Source: Bacilli bacterium (lineage in GTDB: Bacteria; Bacillota_I; Bacilli_A; RF39; UBA660). From it: DNA of 48,662 nucleotides. Both the position numbers and the translations under genes were made by a program. The notes under the pieces were generated by a model. That model saw only the letters and a program-made list of their open reading frames with translations, was not told the origin of the DNA and did no database searches. Positions 35,574 through 44,265 of the stretch are shown piece after piece. The first letter of the stretch is position 1, and the number at the start of each line of letters is the position of its first letter. Where the stretch lies: contig JAFQSD010000004.1 of assembly GCA_017409785.1 (NCBI GenBank), positions 1 to 48,662 of the forward strand, in the 5' to 3' direction.

Positions 35574-37643
35574 ATGAGAAGAATAAAAAATGGCTTTAAG
35601 AAGCTAAAAAATGAAATAACAAAAGCAATAAAACGAATAAAGACAGAACACTTAATTGCTAAATACATGAAAGATAACGTATTATTTATTGTATTTGTAA
35701 TTACTGGTGTAATCAATGCATCACTACTTAGAGCATTCTGTATGCCGACACTAGAGAGCATCTTTTCAATTCAAGCATTTCTAGCAGACGCTGCAGTAGT
35801 AATTATAATTGGTTCATTTGGTTATTTCTTAAAACCAAAACATAGATTTTTATATTACATGTTTTTTAATATCTTTCTAACAGCAATATGTATGATTAAC
35901 TCTGTATATTACACATACTATACATCATTTGCATCTATCTCAATGTTATCTTTAACTCAATATGTTGGAGAAGTAGGAGATGCTGTTACAGAAAATGTAA
36001 TTCAATTAAAAGACTTAATATATATTATTGGACCTGTAGTAATGTTCGTTATAAATAGAAAATTAAAAAAACAAAATTACTATAAGAGAATAGAAGTAAG
36101 ATCAGAACGTAAGAAGAAAGCTTTTACAACATTAATTACAGGAGCTTGTGTAGCAGGAGTATTCTTACTAACACTTACTCCAACTGATATTAGTAGATTA
36201 TTAAAACAATGGAATAAAGAGTATATAGTTCAATGTTTTGGTATTTATGTATACCAAGGTAACGATGTTATTTCAACAATTCAACCAACTATAAATTCAA
36301 TGTTTGGATATGATAAAGCGCATAAAAACTTCATCGAATATTTTGAAGGAAAAGAAAATGTTCAAACAAATGAATATACAAATATATTTGAAGGTAAGAA
36401 TGTTCTTGTTATCCATGCTGAAAGTATGCAAACAAACCCAATGTATTTAACATTTAATGGACAAGAAGTAACTCCAAATTTAAATAAACTTGCTAGAGAA
36501 GGTATGTTCTTCTCAAATTATTATTCTCAAGTAAGTGTAGGTACATCATCTGATGCAGAATTAACATTTAATACTTCATTAATGCCTACAAAGAGTGGAA
36601 CAGCCTTCGTATCATATCCTGATAGAACATATATTTCCACACCATCATTATTAAAAGAAAAAGGTTATTATACATTTAGTATGCATGCTAATAACGGAGA
36701 TTTCTGGAATAGACGTGTAATGCATAATAGTTTAGGTTATAAAAAATTCTATAGTAAAGCAGATTATAAAATTACAGATGAAAATATTATTGGACTAGGA
36801 TTAAATGACCATGAATTTTTCACACAATCTGTGGAAAAACTTAAAAAGATTGATTCAAAGCATGATAACTGGTATGGATTAATGATTATGTTATCAAATC
36901 ATACACCATTCTCTGATACTGACAAATATGGTGAATTTGACGTAGACATAAAAGAAACAATTACAAATCCAGATGGTACTACAGAAGAAGTAACTTATCC
37001 ATATCTAGAAGGAACAAAATTAGGTAATTACTATAAGTCATATCATTATGCAGATTCAGCATTAGGACATTTAATAGATGAATTAGACAATGCTGGATTA
37101 CTTGAAGATACAGTATTAGTAATTTATGGTGACCATGATGCTAGAATTTCTAAAAAAGAATATAACTATCAAAACAACTATGATAAAGAAGAAGATAGCT
37201 TATTAGATAAAGATGATGAAAACTATGTCGAGTACGATTCATACCAATATGAGTTAGGTAGAAAAGTACCATTCATTATTTGGACAAAAGATATGAAAGG
37301 TACAAAACTAAACAAAGAAATTACTAATGTAATGGGAATGTATGATGCAATGCCTACATTAGGAAATATGTTAGGGTTCTATAATGAATATGCACTAGGG
37401 CATGATATATTTAACATTAAAGATAAAAACATAGTAGTATTCCCTAATGGAAACTGGGTAACAAATAAAGTATATTATAATAGTCAAAAAGGTGAATACT
37501 TATCATTAGTTAATGAAGCAGTTAGTGAAGAAGAAATTAAAAATAATAATGACTATGCTACAAAATTACTAGATGTATCAAATGACATAATTGTCTTTGA
37601 TTTATTAAAACCAAAAGAAGAATTAGAAAGTATAGAAGAGTAG
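35574..37643 (+). CDS. LtaS-like phosphoglycerol/alkaline-phosphatase-superfamily transferase
   Basis: A 689-residue membrane enzyme of the lipoteichoic acid synthase family. About five transmembrane helices (residues 37-220) precede an extracellular sulfatase-fold domain. The metal-binding motifs are seen: VIHAESMQ, MHANNGDFWNR, LSNHTPF and YGDHDARI. The catalytic stretch is VGTSSDAELTF; in Staphylococcus LtaS the corresponding G-K-T-S-D has Thr as nucleophile, whereas here that position is Ser. It should transfer glycerol-phosphate or a related head group from phosphatidylglycerol to a surface polymer. Close to the lipid-anchored and wall genes on both sides. The Ser variant should still be able to act as nucleophile. 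Confidence 0.9.
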   Translation: MRRIKNGFKKLKNEITKAIKRIKTEHLIAKYMKDNVLFIVFVITGVINASLLRAFCMPTLESIFSIQAFLADAAVVIIIGSFGYFLKPKHRFLYYMFFNIFLTAICMINSVYYTYYTSFASISMLSLTQYVGEVGDAVTENVIQLKDLIYIIGPVVMFVINRKLKKQNYYKRIEVRSERKKKAFTTLITGACVAGVFLLTLTPTDISRLLKQWNKEYIVQCFGIYVYQGNDVISTIQPTINSMFGYDKAHKNFIEYFEGKENVQTNEYTNIFEGKNVLVIHAESMQTNPMYLTFNGQEVTPNLNKLAREGMFFSNYYSQVSVGTSSDAELTFNTSLMPTKSGTAFVSYPDRTYISTPSLLKEKGYYTFSMHANNGDFWNRRVMHNSLGYKKFYSKADYKITDENIIGLGLNDHEFFTQSVEKLKKIDSKHDNWYGLMIMLSNHTPFSDTDKYGEFDVDIKETITNPDGTTEEVTYPYLEGTKLGNYYKSYHYADSALGHLIDELDNAGLLEDTVLVIYGDHDARISKKEYNYQNNYDKEEDSLLDKDDENYVEYDSYQYELGRKVPFIIWTKDMKGTKLNKEITNVMGMYDAMPTLGNMLGFYNEYALGHDIFNIKDKNIVVFPNGNWVTNKVYYNSQKGEYLSLVNEAVSEEEIKNNNDYATKLLDVSNDIIVFDLLKPKEELESIEE

Positions 37644-37657
37644 AAAGGGGAGATAAT

Positions 37658-38278
37658 ATGAAATTAAAGAAATTACCAAAAATAATTATGATAGGAGTAG
37701 CTTTACTTTTAGTTATTGCCCTTGCAATAGTTCTAGCCATCAACTTCTGGCCACAAGAACAAAAAGTAAAAGAAGTAAAAGTCTTAAAATCAATTGATGA
37801 ATATGGCTATGAATTAAAAGATAATAAGACAAAGAAATATAAAGAATTATTTAAAGAATTAGAAGATATTCTTCGTGAAGATGAAGTTAATCAAGAAGAA
37901 TATGCTAAAAAAGTAGCTCAAATGTTTGTTTATGATTTCTTCTCTTTAGAAGATAAAGCTGCAAAAACAGATGTTGGAGGTGTAGACTTCGTTCATCCAA
38001 ATGCAGTAGCAAACTTCCTAGTAAATGCTGAAGATACATATTATAAATACATTGAAAGCAATATTTATGGAGAAAGAAAACAAGATTTACCTGCAGTAGA
38101 TGTAGTTACAGTAGATAGCATTGAAGAAACAGAATTTGCCTATAACAACGAAATGCATCCAGGATATGAAGTAAGATTGTCTTGGACATATACAGACGAT
38201 AAGTTCTCAGACTATCAAAAGAATGCTATTGTAATTCTAATTAAAAGTGATATTAAATATTACGTAGTACAAATTTAA
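37658..38278 (+). CDS. Membrane-anchored extracytoplasmic protein of unknown function
   Basis: A 206-residue protein with a basic N-terminus, a transmembrane helix at about 9-30 and an outer domain of about 170 residues. The C-terminal half (DVVTVDSIEETEFAYNNEM, PGYEVRLSWTYTDD, NAIVILIKSDIKYYVVQI) has the strand pattern of an NTF2-like fold, but I cannot name the family. It begins 14 nt after the LtaS-like gene and precedes its terminator, so it probably supports that enzyme or the polymer it makes. Confidence 0.7.
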   Translation: MKLKKLPKIIMIGVALLLVIALAIVLAINFWPQEQKVKEVKVLKSIDEYGYELKDNKTKKYKELFKELEDILREDEVNQEEYAKKVAQMFVYDFFSLEDKAAKTDVGGVDFVHPNAVANFLVNAEDTYYKYIESNIYGERKQDLPAVDVVTVDSIEETEFAYNNEMHPGYEVRLSWTYTDDKFSDYQKNAIVILIKSDIKYYVVQI

Positions 38279-38302
38279 AGAAGACACAAGTCTTCTTTTT
38301 TT
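38277..38302 (+). terminator. Terminator of the LtaS-like operon
   Basis: AAAGAAGAC pairs with GTCTTCTTT around ACAA, with a T-run. Confidence 0.9.
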
Positions 38303-38305
38303 ATG

Positions 38306-38333
38306 CAAAAAAAAGATGCTTTATTAAGCATCT
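38306..38333 (-). terminator. Terminator of the LCP-PASTA gene
   Basis: On the minus strand AGATGCTT pairs with AAGCATCT and an eight-T run follows. It faces the neighbouring plus-strand terminator 3 nt away. Confidence 0.9.
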
Positions 38334-38337
38334 AATT

Positions 38338-40437
38338 TTATTCATTATTTGATTCCGAATCATCAGCAGGTGGAGTAGTCGGAGTTGTTGGTGTATCAGT
38401 TTTATCATCTGAATTACTACTTGAATTTCCAGATTCCTTATCATCGGAAGTTTCATTGTCATTTTCTTCTTTATCAGTTTTATTATCTTCAACTTTCTTT
38501 GGATTAGATAAGGTTAAATATAAAGGTCCACCAATCTTATCCATACGCTTATTAGCAGGATAATTTTGTTCAATAACATTTCCTGTTTCATCACCTAAGA
38601 ATATAACTGATAAGCCAAGACTTTTAGCTTTTGCTTCAGCAGCATCAGCGCTTAATCCAATAAAGCTTGGTAATAAATTATAAAGTCCAGAACCAGTTCT
38701 ATATGGTCCTTTACCAATAACTGTTTTTTCATAATTCATATTGATTGAGAAACTAAATGTTTTAATATCACTATGATCTACAAGTTCAAGATTTTCTTTC
38801 ATAGCTTGAACTATATCAGCTTTACTATTTTTATTAGGAACGTAGTTATATAAAACCATTCTCATTCCTTCATCATAAATCATTTGACTATTACCATATA
38901 AATATAATTGTTGGATATTAATTAAGTTAGATTCTTCAGCGTTAGAACTTTTCTTAATAATATCTTTACCAACATTATAGAATTCTAATATTTGTTTTGT
39001 AGTTAAGTTAGTATCTAAACTATTTGATACTGTATCAAGAATAGTAGTAAATTGACTAACTTTAGTAATTGTTTTCATTTTATTAATTAAAGCCATTATA
39101 AGCTCTTGTTGGTGTTGAGCTCTACCAAAGTCTCCATTAGCAAGTTGCTTTCTATTTCTAGCAAATACTAATGCTTGTTCACCATCAAGTTTTTGTCTAC
39201 CTGGTTGAATACAAATTTGTGCATATCTAGATGAGTCATCTGTACAAAGTCTTGTTGGAACATCAACTTCAACGCCACCAACGGCATTAACTAGTTTTAC
39301 CAATCCTTTGAAATTAATCTTAGCATAGTAATCAATTGTAATACCAAAGTAATTTTGAATTGAATTAATCATACAATCATTACCATATCCAGCAGCATGA
39401 GTTATTTTATTTTCTGCTTTATTTGCCCAACATGCAATTGGAATGTAACTATCTCTTGGAATAGATAACATTGTAGCATTTAAAGTTTTTGGATTAAATG
39501 TAATTAAAATTAATGTATCACCATTTGCAACAGCATTCTTTGATAATACTTCAGCAGTAGAATCAATACCCATTAATAAAATTGTAAATGGTTCAGTAAC
39601 AGATTTTTGTGTAGAAGCAATCTCAATATCAGATGTTTCAGACTTCTTCATTTCTTTATCTTTACTAATAATTACCTTAGTATCAGTTTCAATATCTTCA
39701 TATCCAGTAACATCTGAATATAAATCAACATAATTACTTGTAATAAACAAAGCATCAAGTTCTCCTGCATACATATCAACTAACATAGCAGAGTAGTTAT
39801 CATAAGACTTAATAACATTTGTATCATGTAATGTATTTTCTTTTATAATCTCTTGTGGAATTATATATCCTTCAGGAGATTTTTCATCAACTAATATACC
39901 AATCTCATAATCAACTATATCTTCAATCTTACTAGCCTTGTCATCTGACATAACTAATAATACAGAAGAGTATGTAACTAAATCTTTATTAATATTATCA
40001 ACTTTACTATATAAATAATTAATTACATAACCACCAGCAAAACATATTATTGCGAAAAGTATCATTAATATTCCAAACCCAATATGTTTTTTTCTTTTCT
40101 TTTTACGACTATGTTTAATTAAAAATAATTTAATAATAAAAGCTAAATCAATTAAAGCAAGTATTGCTACAACTATATATCTAATTAAGTTTTCAATTCC
40201 ATCAAGTAATAATAATTGATAAACTAAATATCCACTAGATACAATTGTTAGAATTAAAAATATAGTTAAGAAAAACATTCCAATCGAGAACTTTTTAACT
40301 TTTTCTTCACCATTTAATTCTTCTTTTACTTTTTTCTCTCTAACTTTTTTAATTTTAACTTTCTTTTCTTTAACTTTTTTCTCTTTAATTTTCTTCTCTT
40401 TAACTTTCTTTTCTTTAGGTTCTTTTTCTTCAGCCAT
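38338..40437 (-). CDS. LCP-family wall-polymer transferase with solute-binding-like and PASTA domains
   Basis: A 699-residue membrane protein. The N-terminus (1-40) is a Lys/Glu/Val repeat (units of KEKKVKEKK type). Three membrane helices (about 52-74, 85-107, 119-141) are followed by a solute-binding-like domain (about 150-270; IVDYEIGILVDEKSPEG, AMLVDMYAGELDALFI). The LytR-CpsA-Psr core (about 285-440) has LLMGIDS, MLSIPRDSYI, INFKGLVKLVNAVGGVEVDVP and the Arg-rich LVFARNRKQLANGDFGRAQHQQ. A single PASTA domain (about 590-655; LPSFIGLSADAAEAKAKSLGL) and an acidic Ser/Asp/Thr tail close the protein. LCP enzymes attach teichoic-acid-like polymers to peptidoglycan or protein. The solute-binding-like insert and PASTA domain are unusual for Bacillus homologues and may sense wall fragments. 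Confidence 0.9.
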   Translation of the reverse strand: MAEEKEPKEKKVKEKKIKEKKVKEKKVKIKKVREKKVKEELNGEEKVKKFSIGMFFLTIFLILTIVSSGYLVYQLLLLDGIENLIRYIVVAILALIDLAFIIKLFLIKHSRKKKRKKHIGFGILMILFAIICFAGGYVINYLYSKVDNINKDLVTYSSVLLVMSDDKASKIEDIVDYEIGILVDEKSPEGYIIPQEIIKENTLHDTNVIKSYDNYSAMLVDMYAGELDALFITSNYVDLYSDVTGYEDIETDTKVIISKDKEMKKSETSDIEIASTQKSVTEPFTILLMGIDSTAEVLSKNAVANGDTLILITFNPKTLNATMLSIPRDSYIPIACWANKAENKITHAAGYGNDCMINSIQNYFGITIDYYAKINFKGLVKLVNAVGGVEVDVPTRLCTDDSSRYAQICIQPGRQKLDGEQALVFARNRKQLANGDFGRAQHQQELIMALINKMKTITKVSQFTTILDTVSNSLDTNLTTKQILEFYNVGKDIIKKSSNAEESNLINIQQLYLYGNSQMIYDEGMRMVLYNYVPNKNSKADIVQAMKENLELVDHSDIKTFSFSINMNYEKTVIGKGPYRTGSGLYNLLPSFIGLSADAAEAKAKSLGLSVIFLGDETGNVIEQNYPANKRMDKIGGPLYLTLSNPKKVEDNKTDKEENDNETSDDKESGNSSSNSDDKTDTPTTPTTPPADDSESNNE

Positions 40438-40470
40438 AAAGCAACCTCCATTTCTGCAATTCTATAATAA

Positions 40471-40499
40471 ATTATATCTAATTTACCCTAATTTATCAA
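40471..40499 (-). promoter_or_regulatory. Promoter of the LCP-PASTA gene
   Basis: Read on the minus strand: TTGATA, 17 nt, TATAAT (complement at 40494-40499 and 40471-40476). The remaining divergent gap (to 40638) also holds the plus-strand extended -10 TGT TATAAT at 40598-40606. Confidence 0.78.
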
Positions 40500-40638
40500 G
40501 GCTACAAGCCTTTCAAATAAAAGAAATTATCTTCTTTGTAAAAAAATGTAAAATAATGGGAAAAGTCCTATTAATCTTTAATATACACTTATATATTTGT
40601 TATAATATAATTGAATAATAAGATGGAGGTCTATGCAT

Positions 40639-43600
40639 ATGAAGAAAAAACTTTTATTTTTTATAATCTTATTTATGCTAAGTTTTCTTTATATAAAAGA
40701 TACATATGCATATGACAAAAGTACCTATGCTAGTAGAGCATTATGTGGCAACTATGAAGTTGCCTTATTTAAAGCAGACGGTACTATTGAACAAAAAAGT
40801 TGCCACACCAATTATGATGAAGCAAATGCTGCTATGGTAGCTGATGGAAATAAAGACTTAGTTGTTTTAGGTAAATGGGATGGAGTAACAAAAATATTTA
40901 ATGCTAATGCTGCATTGGTAGATCTTACAGGAATATCCGGAACATTTAATATTTATAATAGTTACCAAATAAATACTGAACATACATATATGGTAGGAGA
41001 GAGTGGTTATGGAGGAGTAGATGCAGCATTACTTGCTATTTCGTATTCTTCATACGCTAATACATTTACTGCTCAAATGAAAATTAATGGTTACTCAGGA
41101 TGGGTAAGACTAGGAATAATTGAAATTGTTCCGTTAGTATGGGTACAATCATCAAATAGTTATACAGTTACAGGTACAAATGAAAATGATGGAACAATTC
41201 GCCACAACTATGTAACTAAAATTCAAAATACTTATTTAGGATCATCTGGTAACACAATCGGTCCAAAACCAACGATGTTAGAGGCAGGAACATATTATAG
41301 TTATGATGGACATTATTTTTACAAAGACAGATATACAATGATTGCTGATTACAAAGCAGGTACATATGCTAATTCAGTAAATCCAGAAAAACCATATTAT
41401 AATTATTATCAATTCTTACCACAACATACAAAAACAACATATTCAAGTATTAATATTGATGAATATATAAGAAATGTTATGGGATATAACAGAGATGTTT
41501 TTGGAAGTAAAGCTTCTGCTAATACTTCAAGACTTTATGGTAAAGGGGCATTCTTCTATAATGCCCAAGAACTATATGGAGGAAATGCTTTACTTGCATT
41601 AGGGGTTAGTAGAAATGAGTCTGCTAATGGACGTAGTAATTTATCCATAAATAAAAATAATGGATTTGGTCTTAATGCAGTAGATTCTAATCCAACTCAA
41701 GCCGCCAACTGGTTTGCAACATTCTCACAAAGTATATATGACTATAATAATTCATGGGTAACATATGGTTATTCAGAACCAACAGACTATCGTTACTTTG
41801 GTGCTCAAAACGGAAATAAGTACGTAGGTATGAATGTAAAATATGCATCAGATGTATATTGGGGAGAAAAAATGGCTTCTAATTACTTCAGTTTAGATAA
41901 AGCTTATGGTCTCCAAGATTATAATTATTATCAAACTGCAGTAACAAAGCACGCTGCCCCAGCAAAGGCATCACCAAATACATCTTCTAAAACAGTATTT
42001 AACTATCCGTCATCAGATGTAGGATTAGTATTACTTGAAGAAGTTGAAGGTGAAGAAGTAAATGGAAATAAAACATGGTACAAAGTTGTATCAGATATGA
42101 ATATAGATGCAAACTTCAACCAATTATACTCTGGATATTATAACTGGAATTCATATGTATATATACCAGCTGCTTATGTACAAAAGACTAATGAAGGAAA
42201 GAATGGATATATTTCACCAAACGATGTTCCAAAACATCAAGATAGTGGATATACATATGATCTACATATTGTAGATGCAACATTAAAACCAAAAGTTGCA
42301 GTTTCAGTAAAAGATACAAGTTATTATTATGATGCAACATTAACAAGTAAAACAGGACAAACATTATTAAATGATCGTTATGTAATGGCATTTGCAACAG
42401 CATATAATGAAGAAAAAGAAATAGTGGCATACTTAGTAACATCAGATTATAAGTATGATCAAAAACATTGGGTAAGTGCAGATTCAATTAAATTTGTTAC
42501 TGCCACATATGGTCAAGCAAGTGTAACAGTACCAGATCAAAATGTCTATACAATCGTTACCCCAACTACAATAGATAAATTAGATGGTCACATCAGTGGT
42601 TTATATCATTATGCATATACACCAATCTTTGAAGAAAAAACAGTTGATGGCTTACTATGGTATAGAGTACCAGTTAACCTAAGTGGTTCAAGTAACATCT
42701 ATGGATGGACACTTGCATCAGCAGAAAACGTTTTAATTACAAAATATCAATATACAGCGGATAATTCTGCTCCAGTAATTACTGCAAAAGATGTAACACT
42801 TCTTCAAGGAAAAGAATTCAAAGAACTTGAAGGTGTAACAGCAACTGATGCAGAAGATGGAAATCTTACAGAAAGTATCAAAGTAACATCAAATAATGTT
42901 AAAACAGATACACCTGGAACATATCAAGTAACATATCAAGTTACAGATAAAGGTAATGTTTCAACATATAAAACAATTACAGTTACAATCATTAAAGACG
43001 AAGAACCAGTAATTAATGCTTCTAATAAAGTAATATTTGTTGGTGATAAATTTGATCCAAAAGAAGGAGTAACAGCAACAGATAAAGAAGATGGACCAAT
43101 TACTGATATTACAGTAGATGATAGTAAAGTTAACTATGAAGAAGTAGGAGAATATGAAATTACTTATACAGTAAAAGATAGTTTTGGTCACGTTGTTACA
43201 AAAACAATAACTCTTACAATTGATTCTGATGATGAAGAAGAACAAACTGAAAGTGAAGGAACATTCTATTTTGATTACTTAGATAATAAAGATAATCAAC
43301 TTATGTTAAGAGGATACCTAACAATTAATGGTATGGACAATACTCTTAACGAAGAAATTGATTATTATATAGGGTATGTAGATACAACTAACATTGAAAA
43401 TATCTATATTCAAGAAGCAACAAGAATAACAGATCTAACTGGAATCAATAGACCAATCTATTCGGTTGATGGACATAAATATACACATGCATGGTTTGAA
43501 GTAGCTATTGATGTAGACAATCTACCAGTAGGTAATTATTCAATGGTAGTAGTTGCTGACTCAGAAAAAACATATTCAACCGCTTTAGTAACAAACAAAC

Positions 43601-44181
43601 TTTATAAAACTGAAATAACAGGATTTAAAACAGCAGAAAAATCAGTTAATATAAAGAACAATTATAGTGATAGAACAAGTGCTGTAACATTATATGTAAG
43701 AGATAATGAAACCCCTATTAAGAATGTAGGAAGTTATTATAACCAATATGATGTATGGAGAGTATTTGAATTTTTAGATAATAAACTACATTTAAAAGGA
43801 GCTAGTTATTCATATGGAATGAATTTATCTAAAGATCAAAATGTTTCAAGAACACTTATTTTTGAAAATAAAGATACTTTTGAAACATACAAATATGATA
43901 TTGGAAGTATTACAAATGGTTTATATACAGTTGCCTTACCTGAAACAGATAATCTTGATAAAACAAGAGCTTGGTATGATGCAACAATAGATATAACAAA
44001 ACTTCCTAAAGGTAAATATAAACTATATATGACAACAACATCTAATGTAACAGATTATTCAGAGTTTACTGATAATTTAGGTAGAGATTTATCACAAAAG
44101 AAAATTACTATTGACGATAAAACATATCAATTTAATTTAAATCAAGAAGAAGGAAATTCAATAGAATTAGAGGTATCTTAG
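40639..44181 (+). CDS. Large secreted N-acetylglucosaminidase with Ig-like repeats
   Basis: An exported wall hydrolase of 1180 residues (ATG 40639 chosen; the in-frame ATG at 40633 is only 2 nt from GGAGGT). The signal peptide is about residues 1-24. A novel N-terminal region with repeated GYGGVDAALLAISYSSYA-like text leads into a glucosaminidase domain (about 275-425: YYQFLPQHTKTTYSSINIDEYI, ALLALGVSRNESANGRSNLSINKNNGFGLNAVDS), in which Glu of RNESANGRS is the likely catalytic acid. SH3-like segments follow (430-700), then two DUF5011/Ig-like domains (about 710-865) with the GVTATDAEDGN/GVTATDKEDGP phrases and a beta-rich C-terminus. It cleaves peptidoglycan glycan strands. There is no sortase motif. 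A strong terminator follows. Confidence 0.87.
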   Translation: MKKKLLFFIILFMLSFLYIKDTYAYDKSTYASRALCGNYEVALFKADGTIEQKSCHTNYDEANAAMVADGNKDLVVLGKWDGVTKIFNANAALVDLTGISGTFNIYNSYQINTEHTYMVGESGYGGVDAALLAISYSSYANTFTAQMKINGYSGWVRLGIIEIVPLVWVQSSNSYTVTGTNENDGTIRHNYVTKIQNTYLGSSGNTIGPKPTMLEAGTYYSYDGHYFYKDRYTMIADYKAGTYANSVNPEKPYYNYYQFLPQHTKTTYSSINIDEYIRNVMGYNRDVFGSKASANTSRLYGKGAFFYNAQELYGGNALLALGVSRNESANGRSNLSINKNNGFGLNAVDSNPTQAANWFATFSQSIYDYNNSWVTYGYSEPTDYRYFGAQNGNKYVGMNVKYASDVYWGEKMASNYFSLDKAYGLQDYNYYQTAVTKHAAPAKASPNTSSKTVFNYPSSDVGLVLLEEVEGEEVNGNKTWYKVVSDMNIDANFNQLYSGYYNWNSYVYIPAAYVQKTNEGKNGYISPNDVPKHQDSGYTYDLHIVDATLKPKVAVSVKDTSYYYDATLTSKTGQTLLNDRYVMAFATAYNEEKEIVAYLVTSDYKYDQKHWVSADSIKFVTATYGQASVTVPDQNVYTIVTPTTIDKLDGHISGLYHYAYTPIFEEKTVDGLLWYRVPVNLSGSSNIYGWTLASAENVLITKYQYTADNSAPVITAKDVTLLQGKEFKELEGVTATDAEDGNLTESIKVTSNNVKTDTPGTYQVTYQVTDKGNVSTYKTITVTIIKDEEPVINASNKVIFVGDKFDPKEGVTATDKEDGPITDITVDDSKVNYEEVGEYEITYTVKDSFGHVVTKTITLTIDSDDEEEQTESEGTFYFDYLDNKDNQLMLRGYLTINGMDNTLNEEIDYYIGYVDTTNIENIYIQEATRITDLTGINRPIYSVDGHKYTHAWFEVAIDVDNLPVGNYSMVVVADSEKTYSTALVTNKLYKTEITGFKTAEKSVNIKNNYSDRTSAVTLYVRDNETPIKNVGSYYNQYDVWRVFEFLDNKLHLKGASYSYGMNLSKDQNVSRTLIFENKDTFETYKYDIGSITNGLYTVALPETDNLDKTRAWYDATIDITKLPKGKYKLYMTTTSNVTDYSEFTDNLGRDLSQKKITIDDKTYQFNLNQEEGNSIELEVS

Positions 44182-44197
44182 ATACCTCTTTTTATTT
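44169..44197 (+). terminator. Terminator of the glucosaminidase gene
   Basis: AGAGGTATC pairs with GATACCTCT; the stop TAG overlaps the loop; a T-rich tail follows. Confidence 0.9.
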
Positions 44198-44212
44198 GTC
44201 AAAATTGACAAA
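44195..44212. repeat. 18-bp palindrome over the -35 of the transglutaminase-like gene
   Basis: TTTGTCAA, AA, TTGACAAA: perfect 8-bp arms. The right arm contains the -35 TTGACA (44205-44210). Candidate operator, though the symmetry partly comes from the -35 sequence itself. Confidence 0.5.
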
Positions 44213-44233
44213 ATCGTTGATTTATGGTATAAT
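44205..44233 (+). promoter_or_regulatory. Consensus promoter of the transglutaminase-like gene
   Basis: TTGACA (44205-44210), 17 nt, TATAAT (44228-44233): a perfect sigma-A consensus, the strongest promoter in the window. Confidence 0.9.
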
Positions 44234-44265
44234 CTATGCACCATTGAGGGTATAGGGGGTATACT

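Noticed and set aside
40300..40437. Lys/Glu repeat at the LCP N-terminus as a DNA satellite
   Set aside because: Units vary in sequence and the frame is maintained; it is a coding low-complexity tail.
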